DNA of 64,000 bases from NCBI GenBank assembly GCA_022496805.1, contig CM040090.1:16920001-16984000 (forward strand). The letters are read 5' to 3'. Position 1 is the first letter of the stretch, and the number at the start of each line of letters is the position of its first letter. Source of the DNA: Pohlia nutans (taxonomy: Eukaryota; Streptophyta; Bryopsida; Bryales; Mniaceae). Under the pieces are notes generated by a model. It did no database searches, was not told the origin of the DNA, and saw nothing but the letters and a program-made list of their open reading frames with translations. A program made the translations under genes and the position numbers. Shown here one piece after another: positions 24,401 to 34,989 of the stretch.

Positions 24401-24477
24401 TTTCATCCGCCACAGTTTCATCCGCAGAAGTCTCATTTACCGCATATTCATCCGCCGTCATGATAAATTCATCCGCT
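24401..24477. repeat. Cluster of four TTCATCCGC motifs
   Basis: TTCATCCGC occurs four times within about 77 bp, at irregular spacing, in otherwise AT-rich DNA. Confidence 0.75.
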
Positions 24478-24762
24478 GATAACTTTTTAACCGTACATGC
24501 AAATCAAACAATTTTTATTATTTTTAGAGTCCGTATGAAAAATAAAAGAAAGTGATGAAATTTAATTTCAGAATTGATTTATATACCAAATATTCACATG
24601 TTAAAATCCAAGGATAAAATTAAGAATACCGAATTGAACTTAAAAACATCCGAAACTTTGTTTATCCATAACTTTTTTATAGTTTGTCCAATTTCATTGT
24701 ACATTGGTTTGGGAAACATCAGGAAGTGCAATTTTACATTGTGTGAAAAAAATATATATTAA

Positions 24763-24768
<6 letters not shown>

Positions 24769-24804
<36 letters not shown>
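24769..24804. repeat. (AT)n microsatellite
   Basis: About 18 AT units. Confidence 0.95.
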
Positions 24805-24808
<4 letters not shown>

Positions 24809-26243
24809 TGCAAGGCCAGAAAAGAACATATGATAAACCTATCATTAAAAAAAAATAAGAAAATTCCAAAGTAAATATACATGTTACCTTATTCACTGAA
24901 GAACTTGTTGTAATTCAAAATGTGAATCGCCTACCGAGAGATGTACGATCTAATTTTCTAAATATTTTTCAGATTACTATTGTGGGTAAGGAGAATGTTT
25001 CTTTTTTCTTTTTTCACTCATAAATAGTGTGAAGATCAAGGTCATCAACTTTGATAATAAGAAGAACATTCACGACACTGTTAACATAACAGTGAGGGTT
25101 GACAGAATTTTTTTAGTTCGAAAACCTCGGAATCATAGTGGAGGAGGAATTTTATAAGAATTAGATTACCACATCGCAACATGCTAAGGACATTTCGAGG
25201 AATGTTATAGTAAATTTGAATATTTTAAGACTCATTAAAAACGATTCATATTTGGATTTTGTCTTAATCGTGGGAGAAAATAAAGCAAAAATTATGCATC
25301 TTCCGAAAATGTGTACTCCTTACGTTGCACTGCTAATGAATCAACGCGTGATGAAAAGAGTGGAAAAAAATAAAGATTCATCATTTAGCAAATTGTCGTT
25401 TGTCAGAACGAATTGTCAGTTTGCTTAAAGTAAACTATAATAAGATGTAGATTAAAGTTATTAAGCTTATGTTTAAATAATAAGTATATATATATATAAA
25501 TAAAAAATAATTTATGTATACTTATGTATTTATTTAAATAAATTAAAAATTAAAATATTTTAAAAAACTTAATTAGAATTAATATTGTAATTAATTTCAA
25601 TCTACTTAGAATTAATGAACTACTTTTCTGGATTCACAAATTGATATGAACGTTTTGCAAGAAGTTTCAAACGAGTAGGGGAGAAATACATTTGTGGAAA
25701 TTTACTTCGAGAGGTAAAATAATTGATTCCTGACGTGCAGTTAGTTAAACCAGATACTTTCAGAATCTTTTGTGAGGTTTGAAAAATCTCTGTTTTTACG
25801 ATATCTAGTCAACCCAGATTTTTACGATACGAAAATTCGACTGGCGTAATCAACTTCGATTGGCGGTTTAGAGTAGTAATGTTTTGCCGAGAGAGAAACT
25901 CTTTACTTAACACTGATTTCTGTATTAAGAAGAAATGAATGCATATTCTTAAGAGGAACTTGAGAATGGATTCGAGGCATGGCATGAAGACGAACGAGAC
26001 TACGTAGACGCTCAACCTTACTCAACACGACAATTTGCGACTGTTGACGCCGAATTTATCCACGAACGTATTGCTTTCGTGATTTTTGTTGAAATACAAG
26101 AGTGTAAAGAATTTTATGCCTTAGGTAGAGATAACAGTACATTTCACGAACTTGTTGTTTTGAATATTTCATGCATTAGTTGTTGTATATTAAATGCGTT
26201 TCATATTTTGAAGTGACAAGAATTGTGACTCGTCCTTCTACAG

Positions 26244-26358
26244 ATTTACTTCGCGGCGTGGCGGTGATAAAAAAGGATTGCGGATGCGTGCAACTTGACT
26301 TTTGTGATTGTTTTCTCCCAAAATCGAATGATACTGAGAGGAAGCAAGTGATTGATAT
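26244..26358 (+). pseudogene. Cys-rich coding repeat, copy A (5' part), split by the copia element
   Basis: After a possible acceptor CTACAG the frame reads ...RGVAVIKKDCGCVQLDFCDC...RKQVIDI and is cut by the retrotransposon. It continues at 31105-31180 as SSDTSLCVTAEVEESDAAS... to a stop. The sister copy at 31838-31999 is uninterrupted and aligns without gaps over about 51 codons. An upstream stretch (about 25945-26195, EAWHEDERDYVDAQPYSTRQF) may be an earlier exon. Family not recognised; the CxC-x7-CxC spacing is the clearest feature. Confidence 0.5.
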
Positions 26359-26578
26359 TATTGAAGGTAAGAGATGAGAGCACAAGGCACACACACACAC
26401 ACAAGGAATGCGTAGAAAGAGATGATCTTTACTCAAAAGCCTTCCACTTTAAGTAGTGTACACTAGGGGGACACTCTAGAGATCAGCCCATACCTAACCC
26501 CTCTTCCCACACACCATTATTTAGCATCCGAACCTCTTTGGCTCCTAGCAATACTACCGTACATCAATTACCTCAATA
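26359..26578 (-). repeat. 3' LTR of the copia element
   Basis: 220 bp, the same length as the other LTR, with about two substitutions between them. It contains a (CA)n tract. The termini are TATTGA/TCAATA rather than the canonical TG/CA at the very edge. Confidence 0.95.
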
Positions 26579-28790
26579 CTCCCACTTTGCGTAGAGCCAA
26601 AGCCTCTAAATCCAAATGCTATTACTAATCGTTGGTGTCGGTCTCTACAAAGTCCCTTTGTGAGCACATCCGCCACCATGTGCTCCGTTGGACAATATTC
26701 CAACCGTATAACTCCCAGTTTCAACTTCTCCCGAATGAAGTGGTATTGCACATCAATGTGCTTCGTGTGTGAATGATGTGTAGGGTTCTTTGCAAGTGAA
26801 ATGCACCCTTGGTTGTCACACATGATCGTTGTAGCCTCACCTTGTGTGCAACCCACATCCACCATTAGTTGCCTCAATCAAATGGCCTCTTTCGTGGCAT
26901 GGCTCGTAGCCATGTACTCGGCCTCCACCGTTGATGTCGCCGTGGTTTGTTGCCGCTTGCTATTCCACGATACCGCTCCCGATCCGACCTTGAACATGTA
27001 GCCCGTTGTCGATCTTCGATTGCTCGTGTCTCCCGCGTAGTCCGCGTCGCAATAGCCGCTCAAAACAATGTCTTTGCCGGCAAGACACAACTTGACATCG
27101 CTTGTGCCCTTCAAGTAGCGCATGATCCTCTTGACCACCATCCAATGCATTGAGCCCTGTCTCGCCATGTGTTGACTCACCACGCTAATTGGATACGCGA
27201 GGTCGGGCCGTGTCGCAATCATCGCATACATCAACGACCCCACCGCTTGCTTGTATGGCACCTCCGCCATGGATTTGGCCTCCGCTGCATACTCTTCCTC
27301 CGAAAGCTTGACGAGCTTGGAGTTTGCATCTAATGGTGTTGCCACAGGCTTACAATCCTCCATCCCGAATCTCTTGAGCACGTCCATCACATACTTGCCT
27401 TGACTCATGGTCATAGTGCGTGTAGCCCTGTCTCGCACAAACTCAACACCAAGACAAAAGTGCAATTCTCCAAGATCACTCATCTCGTACTCTCTCTCAA
27501 GCATGCCTTTTAATGCATTCATTGAACTCATGAGGCTTGCAAGAATGATCAAATCATCAACATATATGATCACAATCACCACATGTTGTCCCTCTTGCAT
27601 GAAGTAGAGACTATGATCCACAATGCTCCTAGTAAACCCGTGTGCAAGCAAAAACGTGTCAATCTTTTAGTACCACGCTCTTGGAGATTGTTTCAACCCA
27701 TACAATGATTTTTGCAACTTACAAACAAGGTGCTCATTACCTTGTTGCACAAAGCCCTCGGGTTGCACCATGTAGATGTCCTTCTCCAAATCGCCATTCA
27801 AAAATGCGGTTTTCAAATCCATTTGATGCATTTCCAAGCCCATGGCCGCTCCAATCGCAAGAATGCATCGAATGGTGGTGAACTTAGCCACAGGAGCAAA
27901 CGTCTCGTGAAAGTCTACCCCATGCACTTGCGCGAACCCCTTGGCTACTAGTCTTGCCTTGTGTCGCACCACATTACTCGAAACATCCCTCTTTGTCCGA
28001 AACACCCATTTGCAACCAATGGGGTTGCGATCCGTTGGAATGGGAGTTAATTGCCACTTACCATTAGCAATTAGAGAGTCGTACTCCTCTTGCATGGCGC
28101 GCTCCCACTTGACCGCATCCTCACTTTGCATGGCTTCACGAATGGTCAATGGACCATCCGATAATGCCACATTCGCATGCTCGTCATCCTCTTGAGGGAA
28201 GATGTGATTCTTCCACCATTCTCCAGGTGGCTTGCGCAATCTCTCGGGGTACCGCCGCTCGCTTGAAGAAATTTGCTCCTCTTGCGCGTCCTTTGCGCCA
28301 TTCTTGGCATTTGAGCTCGATGGCGCTTCAACAACCTCCGTGTCACCATCTTCGTCATCACCGTCCTCATCACCTACATCAACAATACTAGGGGACTTGG
28401 AGGGTGTGTCCACCAACACGTCTCCACTACTCCCACTTGGACCAACCTCCATCGTAGACTCCTCACAAAACGTCACATCACGTGACCGAATGATCTTCCT
28501 CGTGTCCACCGACATGAGTCTATACGCCTTGGTACCTTCACAATACCCAAGAAACACACACTTTAAGGCCTTAGTCTCCAGTTTAGTCCTCCGTTTGTCG
28601 GGAACCTTTGCGTATGCAATGCATCCGAAGATGCGCATGTGTGCAACACATAGTTGCCTCCCACTCCACGCTTGCTCCGGTGTCATGCCTTCAACCGCGC
28701 TTGTTGGACACCGATTGCGAGTGTACACCGCATTCACCACCGCTTCCGCCCAAAGGTCCAACTTCAAGTTTTGAATGCGCCAACGCCGCC
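26554..28790 (-). pseudogene. copia pol: integrase C-terminus, reverse transcriptase, RNase H
   Basis: Reading on the minus strand: NLKLDLWAEAVVNAVYTRN and KALKCVFLGYCEGTKAYRL (integrase C-terminal region), WKNHIFPQ linker, QEEYDSLIANGKW, KARLVAKGFAQVHGVDF, MDLKTAFLNGDLEKDIYM, SLYGLKQSPRAWY, YVDDLI (RT catalytic motif), then GYCDADYAGDTSNRRSTTGY and VEAEYMA (RNase H), KHIDVQYHFIRE. Stops interrupt the frame right after SPRAWY (27667-27669) and after HATKEAI (26878-26880). The frame starts abruptly near 28780, where the gag-protease frame ends. The HHCC zinc domain and the D,D-35-E core of integrase are missing. Confidence 0.93.
26579..26588 (-). other. Polypurine tract of the copia element
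   Basis: On the minus strand AAAGTGGGAG lies immediately before the 3' LTR, the expected place for the plus-strand primer. Confidence 0.75.
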
Positions 28791-30052
28791 GATTCCTTGG
28801 AATGCACCTTCGAGAAGTTGATGTGGTACAAGCCCTCGTGTTCTTCAATGATGACCACCTCATCTCGACTCGGTGACAACACATAACACCCCTTATCACT
28901 AAACTCAACCCTCAAGTGCTTTGCCACTAATTGCTGCACCGATAGTAAATTTGCCGTTAATTTGGGAACGTGGAGGACATTTAGGATAGTGATTGTCTTC
29001 ACACGACCCCTCACCTCGGTGTCTACATCAAGTTGGCCTTTGCCAATGGCCTCAAACACCGTATCATCTCCCAAAATCACCCTCCTTGGGTTAATGAGAG
29101 CATACGAATGAAAACAAGTTTTATGCGGTGACATGTGGCTTGTAGCCCCCGAATCAACAATCCAATCACTCGTACTACCATTGCACGATACATTGCTTGC
29201 CATCATTGCATACTCGTCTTTGCCATCACTCATGCTTGCATCCCAAGAGACATACCGCGTAGTAAACGCATACTCATCATCATCATCACGAGTTTTAGTG
29301 TTGTTTGCATTCTCCCCCTTCTCATCCCTCTTGCGTTTGTAACAAAACTTGGCAATGTGGCCCTTCTTACCGCAATAGAAGCACGCCTTATCGCTAGAGC
29401 TCCCACTGCCACCATTTTTGGATTGTTTTGCCATGAGAGCCGCACTATCTCCACGAGACTCATTCTCCTTTCGCCGCGAGAGCTCGTGCAACAACCGCGA
29501 GGTCGCATAGTCCAATAAGAGCTCCGAAATGGGCCTTGACTCCATGGCCACGATGAGATACTCGTACGAGGGTGGTAGGCTTTCCAAAAGGGTCATCACA
29601 ACATCCCCATCGGAAATGGTCACGTCCGCACCGTTGAGTTGATCCGCGAGTGCCTTGACTTTGTTGATGTGCGCCAACATGTCGTCTTCTTCCTCCATCT
29701 TGATGGTGAAGAACTTGCGCCGCAAAAACAATATGTTGGCCAAACTCTTTGCTTCGTGAATGTTGCAAAGCTTGGCCCATGCCTCGCGGGGTGTCTTGCA
29801 CGAACGAATGTGCGCGAGTTGGGAATCCGAAAGATTGAGAGCCAAGATGGCAAATGCCTTCTTCTCGTGCCTCAAATATGCTTGCATCACGCCCGGGTCG
29901 GTAGTAGATTGAGGGGGCTCCTCACTACCATCGACAATGTCCCACAATTCCTTCTCCGCCATGACCATCTTCATTTTGAACTTCCACAAGTGGAAATTCA
30001 CGCCATCGAACTTGTCCACCACTTTGGGACCCTCACCCTCATAAGATGCCAT
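28691..30052 (-). CDS. copia gag and protease (truncated polyprotein)
   Basis: 453 codons from ATG at 30052. UBN2-type gag: FDGVNFHLWKFKMKMVM, AKLCNIHEAKSLANILFLRRKFF, LLESLPPSYEYL. The zinc knuckle is CFYCGKKGHIAKFC (C-x2-C-x4-H-x4-C). The protease carries DWIVDSGATSHM, followed by LNVLHVPKLTANLLSVQQL. The natural protein should continue into GAG-pre-integrase and integrase. Here, after about SKESAALAH, the frame runs out of register into sequence that encodes the integrase C-terminus in another frame, and stops at 28691. Gag and protease therefore look intact, while the polyprotein is cut by an internal deletion. Confidence 0.9.
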   Translation of the reverse strand: MASYEGEGPKVVDKFDGVNFHLWKFKMKMVMAEKELWDIVDGSEEPPQSTTDPGVMQAYLRHEKKAFAILALNLSDSQLAHIRSCKTPREAWAKLCNIHEAKSLANILFLRRKFFTIKMEEEDDMLAHINKVKALADQLNGADVTISDGDVVMTLLESLPPSYEYLIVAMESRPISELLLDYATSRLLHELSRRKENESRGDSAALMAKQSKNGGSGSSSDKACFYCGKKGHIAKFCYKRKRDEKGENANNTKTRDDDDEYAFTTRYVSWDASMSDGKDEYAMMASNVSCNGSTSDWIVDSGATSHMSPHKTCFHSYALINPRRVILGDDTVFEAIGKGQLDVDTEVRGRVKTITILNVLHVPKLTANLLSVQQLVAKHLRVEFSDKGCYVLSPSRDEVVIIEEHEGLYHINFSKVHSKESAALAHSKLEVGPLGGSGGECGVHSQSVSNKRG

Positions 30053-30140
30053 GATCCTTACTCACGAATGCCTCCTCACTCAATTAAACCCTCAAACTCA
30101 ATAACCACACTCGTTTTTTTATGATTTTTTGATAGAAAGT

Positions 30141-30462
30141 AGCACCTTTGTGCTTCCGATGCCTCTAGTTCAACCCTAAACAACAAATCAGCACCTTTGT
30201 GCTCCACACACACCTTCCAACACTCAAATGCGAAGGTAGCTCACCCAAATTGCAAAGATGTTAACCAAAACACCTCAAATCACTCAATGGAGTTCCCACT
30301 ACTCCGATTGACCCAAATCAACACCTTAGTGTTCCCAATCACTCAATGCACGTAATCAACACCTTTATGTCCCTCAATAGCACTATATCAATGCTCATGG
30401 ACTCATATAAGCCCTTGAAACCCTAATTGCATTGAGATTGCTCAAAACCGCACCTTTGTGCG
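30141..30462 (-). other. Repeated small hairpins in the copia RNA leader
   Basis: Five copies of a 14-nt hairpin lie between the primer-binding site and gag: 30141-30154 and 30190-30203 (AGCAC/GTGCT stem), 30320-30333 (AACAC/GTGTT), 30358-30371 (imperfect), 30449-30462 (CGCAC/GTGCG). The loop is CTTT or CTTA on the plus strand. Stem bases change in pairs between copies. Confidence 0.65.
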
Positions 30463-30865
30463 CCCAAGTGCATAAAGTAACCCCAAATGAAAATTTGAGC
30501 ACTCGAAGGCTATGAAACACATGCAACACCTCAATGCAAGTGCCCAATCACTTAGATCAGACCATAGACCCTCCCTTAGAGCCTCAACACCTCACAAATC
30601 ACTTGTATGACCACAAGTGCATAAAATTGAACGAAACGACGTTCCGCTTACAAAAGAGGCTTGGAATGAAAAACTTGGAAATCCAAAGGAAGAGATTGAC
30701 CAAGAAGAGTGCTTCCACGTGTAACTTCAGCCCGTGCACACCTCCAAGAGAGAAGACTCCTCCAAAACGCTCCAAAATGCTCCCAAAAGCTCCAAATCAA
30801 CTCCTTCCGCAACGACCTCGAACTAATTGCCTCAATGCAATCAAAGACTCATACAACACACATGA

Positions 30866-30879
30866 GTGGGCCCATAACC
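30866..30879 (-). other. Primer-binding site, half-tRNA-iMet type
   Basis: Directly inside the 5' LTR the element strand reads GGTTATGGGCCCAC. This is complementary to GTGGGCCCATAACC of the anticodon arm of plant initiator tRNA-Met, not to the tRNA 3' end. Drosophila copia and yeast Ty5 prime from such an internal half-tRNA fragment. Confidence 0.8.
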
Positions 30880-31099
30880 TATTGAAGGTAAGAGATGAGA
30901 GCACAAGGCACACACACACACACAAGGAATGCGTAGAAAGAGATGATCTTTACTCAAAGGCCTTCCACTTTAAGTAGTGTACACTAGGGGGACACTCTAG
31001 AGATCAGCCCATACCTAACCCCTCTTCCCACACACCATTATTTAGCACCCGAACCTCTTTGGCTCCTAGCAATACTACCGTACATCAATTACCTCAATA
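30880..31099 (-). repeat. 5' LTR of the copia element
   Basis: 220 bp, about 99 percent identical to the LTR at 26359-26578, and followed by GATAT, the target duplication. It should carry the element's promoter. Confidence 0.95.
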
Positions 31100-31104
31100 G
31101 ATAT

Positions 31105-31180
31105 ATCATCCGACACATCTCTATGTGTCACGGCGGAAGTTGAAGAATCAGATGCCGCATCGGTGGGGAGCAATCGCTAA
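31105..31180 (+). pseudogene. Cys-rich coding repeat, copy A (3' part)
   Basis: Continuation of the frame interrupted at 26358. It ends at TAA 31178-31180. Similarity to copy B continues past the stop to about 31255. Confidence 0.5.
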
Positions 31181-31274
31181 TTTTAGTTTTGACTTACGTA
31201 GCGTCTTTCGGAAATTATTCTTGGCGGCAGATTTTGAGTTTGAAGCAATTTTGTTTTGTTTTTTTGCAGAGAAT

Positions 31275-31837
31275 GTAATGGTTTGTTTTACATGACAACA
31301 TTGTGAATTTACATGAACTAAAGTTTTAGAATTCAGAAAGTTCGTACGTCATGACTATAAATATTTAGTAGGCCAACTTGATGGTCAACCGATAGTAGTT
31401 AGTGGCATAAAATCTTTTTTATATACAATAACGTGGCAGTTGCATAGTGGCGGAGTGGTTTGCATTAATGTGAGGAAAGCCGTTGAGGTCTCATAATAGT
31501 CTAGGATGCTATTTTAGAAAAGGCATTCAAGAGGGGGAAACTTTGGGCATTTGTTTATGCTTTCCTCTCCCGCTCGTTTTTTTTTTTGTAGTGTCTCTCA
31601 TTTTGAATTCTCCTCCGCAGCCGCTCTTGTTTCTCGTGCTTGTAGATTCTTCGTCTTCTTATTGCTTGTGTAAGGTAGAAGTGTGATGAGCTGTAAAATG
31701 TAAGTTTAAATGCCATTTTACTCCGCATTATTTTGCAGTGGGTTTTGAAGAGGTTGTAAGGTGCGACATGTTCTTGTTTTTTTATTTTATAGCATTGCGT
31801 TCAATTCTATAGTTCAATAATTATAATTGAATAGGTC
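31275..31837 (+). repeat. Dispersed repeat of about 560 bp, copy 1
   Basis: Aligns with 34390-34985. Shared blocks include AGTGGCGG.(G/C)TG.TTTG.ATTAATGTG, GGAAAGCCGTTGA, CTAAGGTAGAAG-type and GGTGCGACATGTTCTTGTTT. In this copy it runs directly into the Cys-rich coding repeat B. It looks like a promoter/5'-UTR-like region that was copied, or part of an old transposon. Confidence 0.6.
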
Positions 31838-31999
31838 AAGGATTGCGGTTGCGTGCAACTTGACTTTTGTGATTGTTCTCTCACAGAATTGAATGATAAT
31901 GAAAGCAAGCAAGTCATAGATATATCATTAGACACATCTTATTATGTGACGATGGAAGTTGAAGTATCGGTTGCCACGTCGGTGAAGATTACCTATTAG
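31838..31999 (+). CDS. Cys-rich coding repeat, copy B (uninterrupted)
   Basis: Reads KDCGCVQLDFCDCSLTEL, then ESKQVIDISLDTSYYVT to TAG at 31997-31999. It aligns in frame and without gaps with copy A (26258-26358 plus 31105-31178) and provides the empty-site sequence for the copia insertion (CATAGATATATCATT). Family unknown. It may be the last exon of a gene or transposon protein present at least twice. Confidence 0.45.
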   Translation, partial: KDCGCVQLDFCDCSLTELNDNESKQVIDISLDTSYYVTMEVEVSVATSVKITY

Positions 32000-32072
32000 T
32001 TATAATTTTCACTTACGCATCACCTCTCAGAAATTGTTATTGCAGACGGATTTTGAAATTGCAGTGTGAGTC

Positions 32073-34389
32073 AGAAAATACAACCGTCTTACAATTTTAA
32101 GTATTTTATAGTTATTTTTTTCCTTTTCTCGCAACGAATTCAAAGATTATGGTTAACGATTATGAAGAATTTTAACAGAGAGTAAGAACAATACAATAAA
32201 AAATCAATTATAAAAAAATACCAATTTGTTTACTTTCCAAGCAACGGACTTCCCTTGTTTTATTTATTTATATTTCTTAAATTAAATCTTTACTACTCTT
32301 AAAACATGTTAACACATATTAGAAACCACAACAACAAAATCATTAAATCTTAAAAAAAAATAAAGGGATGACGAAATCTTACCATAATGGTTGATGGTTG
32401 TAAACGAGCGATAGAGAAAAACCCACGGCGCTTGGCGATAAATGAAATTAGCCTTTTGACCAAAGATACGAGAAAAAAAATAGGAATTACAAAAAACAAA
32501 AAAAACAAAATCTAAAAAAAAAGACTCTACATTAAATTACACACTCCAAGGTTTCAAAAATGCTAAAATATGTCAAAAACGAATAATATATGAAAAACTC
32601 ATGTTTTTTTTTAGAGTTTTAATAATTTTTTGACTTTAAAACAACGTTTGTCTACTCTTTCGATTGATGAAACTTCGATTTTTGTGAAGGACAAGAGTAC
32701 TACATCTTAAATTAGGCCCCTCTTCTTATCACACCTTACTCATTCACTCCTTTTTTTTACTAATTCACTCGTAACCTTGGTAATTAACATTAGAAACAAG
32801 GATAAGTGAATTAGGAGTAGTGACAAGAGCAAGAATCATAAGTTAATCACAAGAACTATAAGCCAAAGATAAAAACTAGAAAATATACGCATGTACTAGA
32901 GAATAGAGGAAATGAGGGTTTAAATCCAACTTAAACTCCTCGTTTACAACGACAAATGAGATAATATGGATGCTTGAGAGGCTCAAGTACCTCCCCTTAT
33001 ATACTAAACTCATAATTGGAGGCACTATACCTCCTCACCAACTCAAATTAATTTCTTTGACTTGACTAAAACTAGTGTTAATAACTTTGTTTTATTCTCT
33101 CACAACTATTAATTTTTTTAATTTTTTAATTTTGCTTAGTTGTAGGGTAATTAGTACTCTTCATTATGCAAGACAATATTTTTCTTTCATAAACTCTTTT
33201 GTTTTATCTCCAATTCTATACTGATAAAAATTGTTTTATTCTACAACTAGTTTGACTAACTTCCATTTCACTACTTGTTGAGACTAATAATGACATTCAT
33301 CTCTTTATAAATGTATCTAGCTGATAGAATCAAACTCATTTACCTCCTTTCAGCAACCCCTTTAATAATGCGACCGGTTGGTGGTCAAACGTCGGAAAGA
33401 TTTAATGGTAAATCTGTTTTTACCCATATTCACTGCTGATCCTCAAATACGCACTAAATATAACTCGAAATTGAAATTTGACTTCATCAATGGTTGTAGA
33501 AGGCCCGAATTAGCCTAGAATGACCTTTCCTTGATCAAAATGGTAAAACCTCCATTTTTACTTTGATAGAGATATGGGCCGAATTTACGCCGTTCAGTAA
33601 AAAGTACCTTTGACTAATTTGACTTTACCATTAGAATCCTTGGGGTTGAAGTAGTTAAAATAGCTTTTAGGAACACCCGATTCAAACTCCTAAGTCGTCT
33701 TGGGCACGCCTAGAAAATTCAACCACTCGATCGAATGACGGTAAGTTCTCATCTTTTTTTTAATTTGAGTAGTTCCCTCACTCCAATGATCACCAAAATT
33801 TACCACAAGCTAAAAGGTGCTTTAGAGACCCTTTCTAATTTTTTTGGTAATTTTAGAGCTCTTCAATTAATTTCTACAATTTTTGAAGTCCTAATCACTA
33901 CATATAAGATCTAAAATACTTATTGACAATTGCTAAAAAAAATCCATAATTTTTTTAGAGTCTTTTTAAGACTCAAGATACTTTTGTGAGTATTTTTGAG
34001 AATTTTTTTAATACTATAATTATTCCTATAATCTACTTATCTATTTACTGCAAAAATAAGTAGTCCTACTATCTATTTTCTTCTATATTTTAATCCTATT
34101 ACATAGTGGTTTTAGAGGGCATCCCCCTATATAATAACATATCTTGGTTTTCCTGCAACTTTTATCCTTTTATGACTATTAATAATTTTTTACATGAAAA
34201 CTTACCTATATTATGACATTTTTATCAATTAAGTAAAAAGTAAAAAAAATAAAACATTTATTTGATTATACCATCCTAAATTCCACTATTTCTATTAACA
34301 TTCTATTTTAGAATATTAAACATATAAAAAAAAAAACTTAACAATTAACTACTATGGACACCAAGGGCCGAATTAGTGTCTCACAAGCG
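32073..34389. other. AT-rich, no gene seen
   Basis: Short AT-rich runs and poly-A/T tracts. I see no coding signal or clear element. Confidence 0.45.
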
Positions 34390-34985
34390 GTTTTATTTTT
34401 GGTTTGTAAAGGCAATAATTTTGCGTTTTTTATAGTGGCATTGTGAGTTTTGAGGGACCATAGTTTTAAAATTCTGAAGTTCAAAAGTACAGACTGTAAA
34501 TATTTTGTTGACCAGCTTGATGGTCTGACCATAGTGATCAATAGCATCTAATTTTTTAAAATATATATTAAGCTCTTAGTTGCACAGTGGCGGGCTGATT
34601 TGTATTAATGTGCGGAAAGCCGTTGATGGCTGATTGTAGCCTAGAATGTTGTTTAAGAAAGACTTCAAGAAGGCGAAAACTTTGAGCACTTTTTTTTGTT
34701 TCTCTTTCCCGCGCGTTCTCTAACTGTCTCTCATTTCGCATTGTCCTGCGCGGTCGTTCTTGTCTCTCATGCTTGCGGATTTCCTTTCTTGTTCTTGCTT
34801 ATCTAAGGTAGAAGCGTGGTGAGCTCTATCGCGTGGCTGGATCGCTACAAATTGTAAGTTTAGATGCCGATTTGCGCTGCATTCTGCTGCAGTAGGTTTT
34901 GAGAGGTTTAGGGTGCGACATGTTCTTGTTTGTGGATTTTCTAGCATTGGCTTCAATTTTGTAGTTCAATGGTTGATTGTTTAGT
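34390..34985 (+). repeat. Dispersed repeat of about 560 bp, copy 2
   Basis: Second copy of the 31275-31837 repeat. Here it is followed by unrelated AT-rich DNA rather than by the Cys-rich frame. Confidence 0.6.
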
Positions 34986-34989
34986 TCAG

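Larger units (their letters stand above)
17400..26240. other. Long AT-rich gene-poor stretch
   Basis: About 9 kb of strongly AT-rich DNA. Open frames are short, unconserved in appearance and of low complexity. It holds one TTAA element (19101-19647), simple repeats, and a possible decayed coding segment near 25210-25430 (DFVLIVGENKAKIMHLPKM) that I cannot assign. Confidence 0.5.
26359..31099 (-). mobile_element. Ty1/copia LTR retrotransposon, defective
   Basis: A 4741-bp element transcribed on the minus strand: two 220-bp LTRs, 5-bp target duplication GATAT (26354-26358 and 31100-31104), primer-binding site, leader, gag, protease, C-terminal integrase, reverse transcriptase and RNase H. The domain order IN-RT-RH marks it as copia. 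It is defective: the integrase core is missing and there are two in-frame stops. The boundaries are exact, because the LTR identity ends on both sides at TATTGA...TCAATA and the duplication abuts it. Confidence 0.95.

Noticed and set aside
27941..29518. Several plus-strand frames of 80-180 codons inside the copia element
   Set aside because: They are antisense to gag-pol and have no family signature.
26359..31099. TG...CA as the LTR boundary
   Set aside because: LTR identity extends to TATTGA/TCAATA, and only that boundary gives the 5-bp duplication GATAT on both sides.
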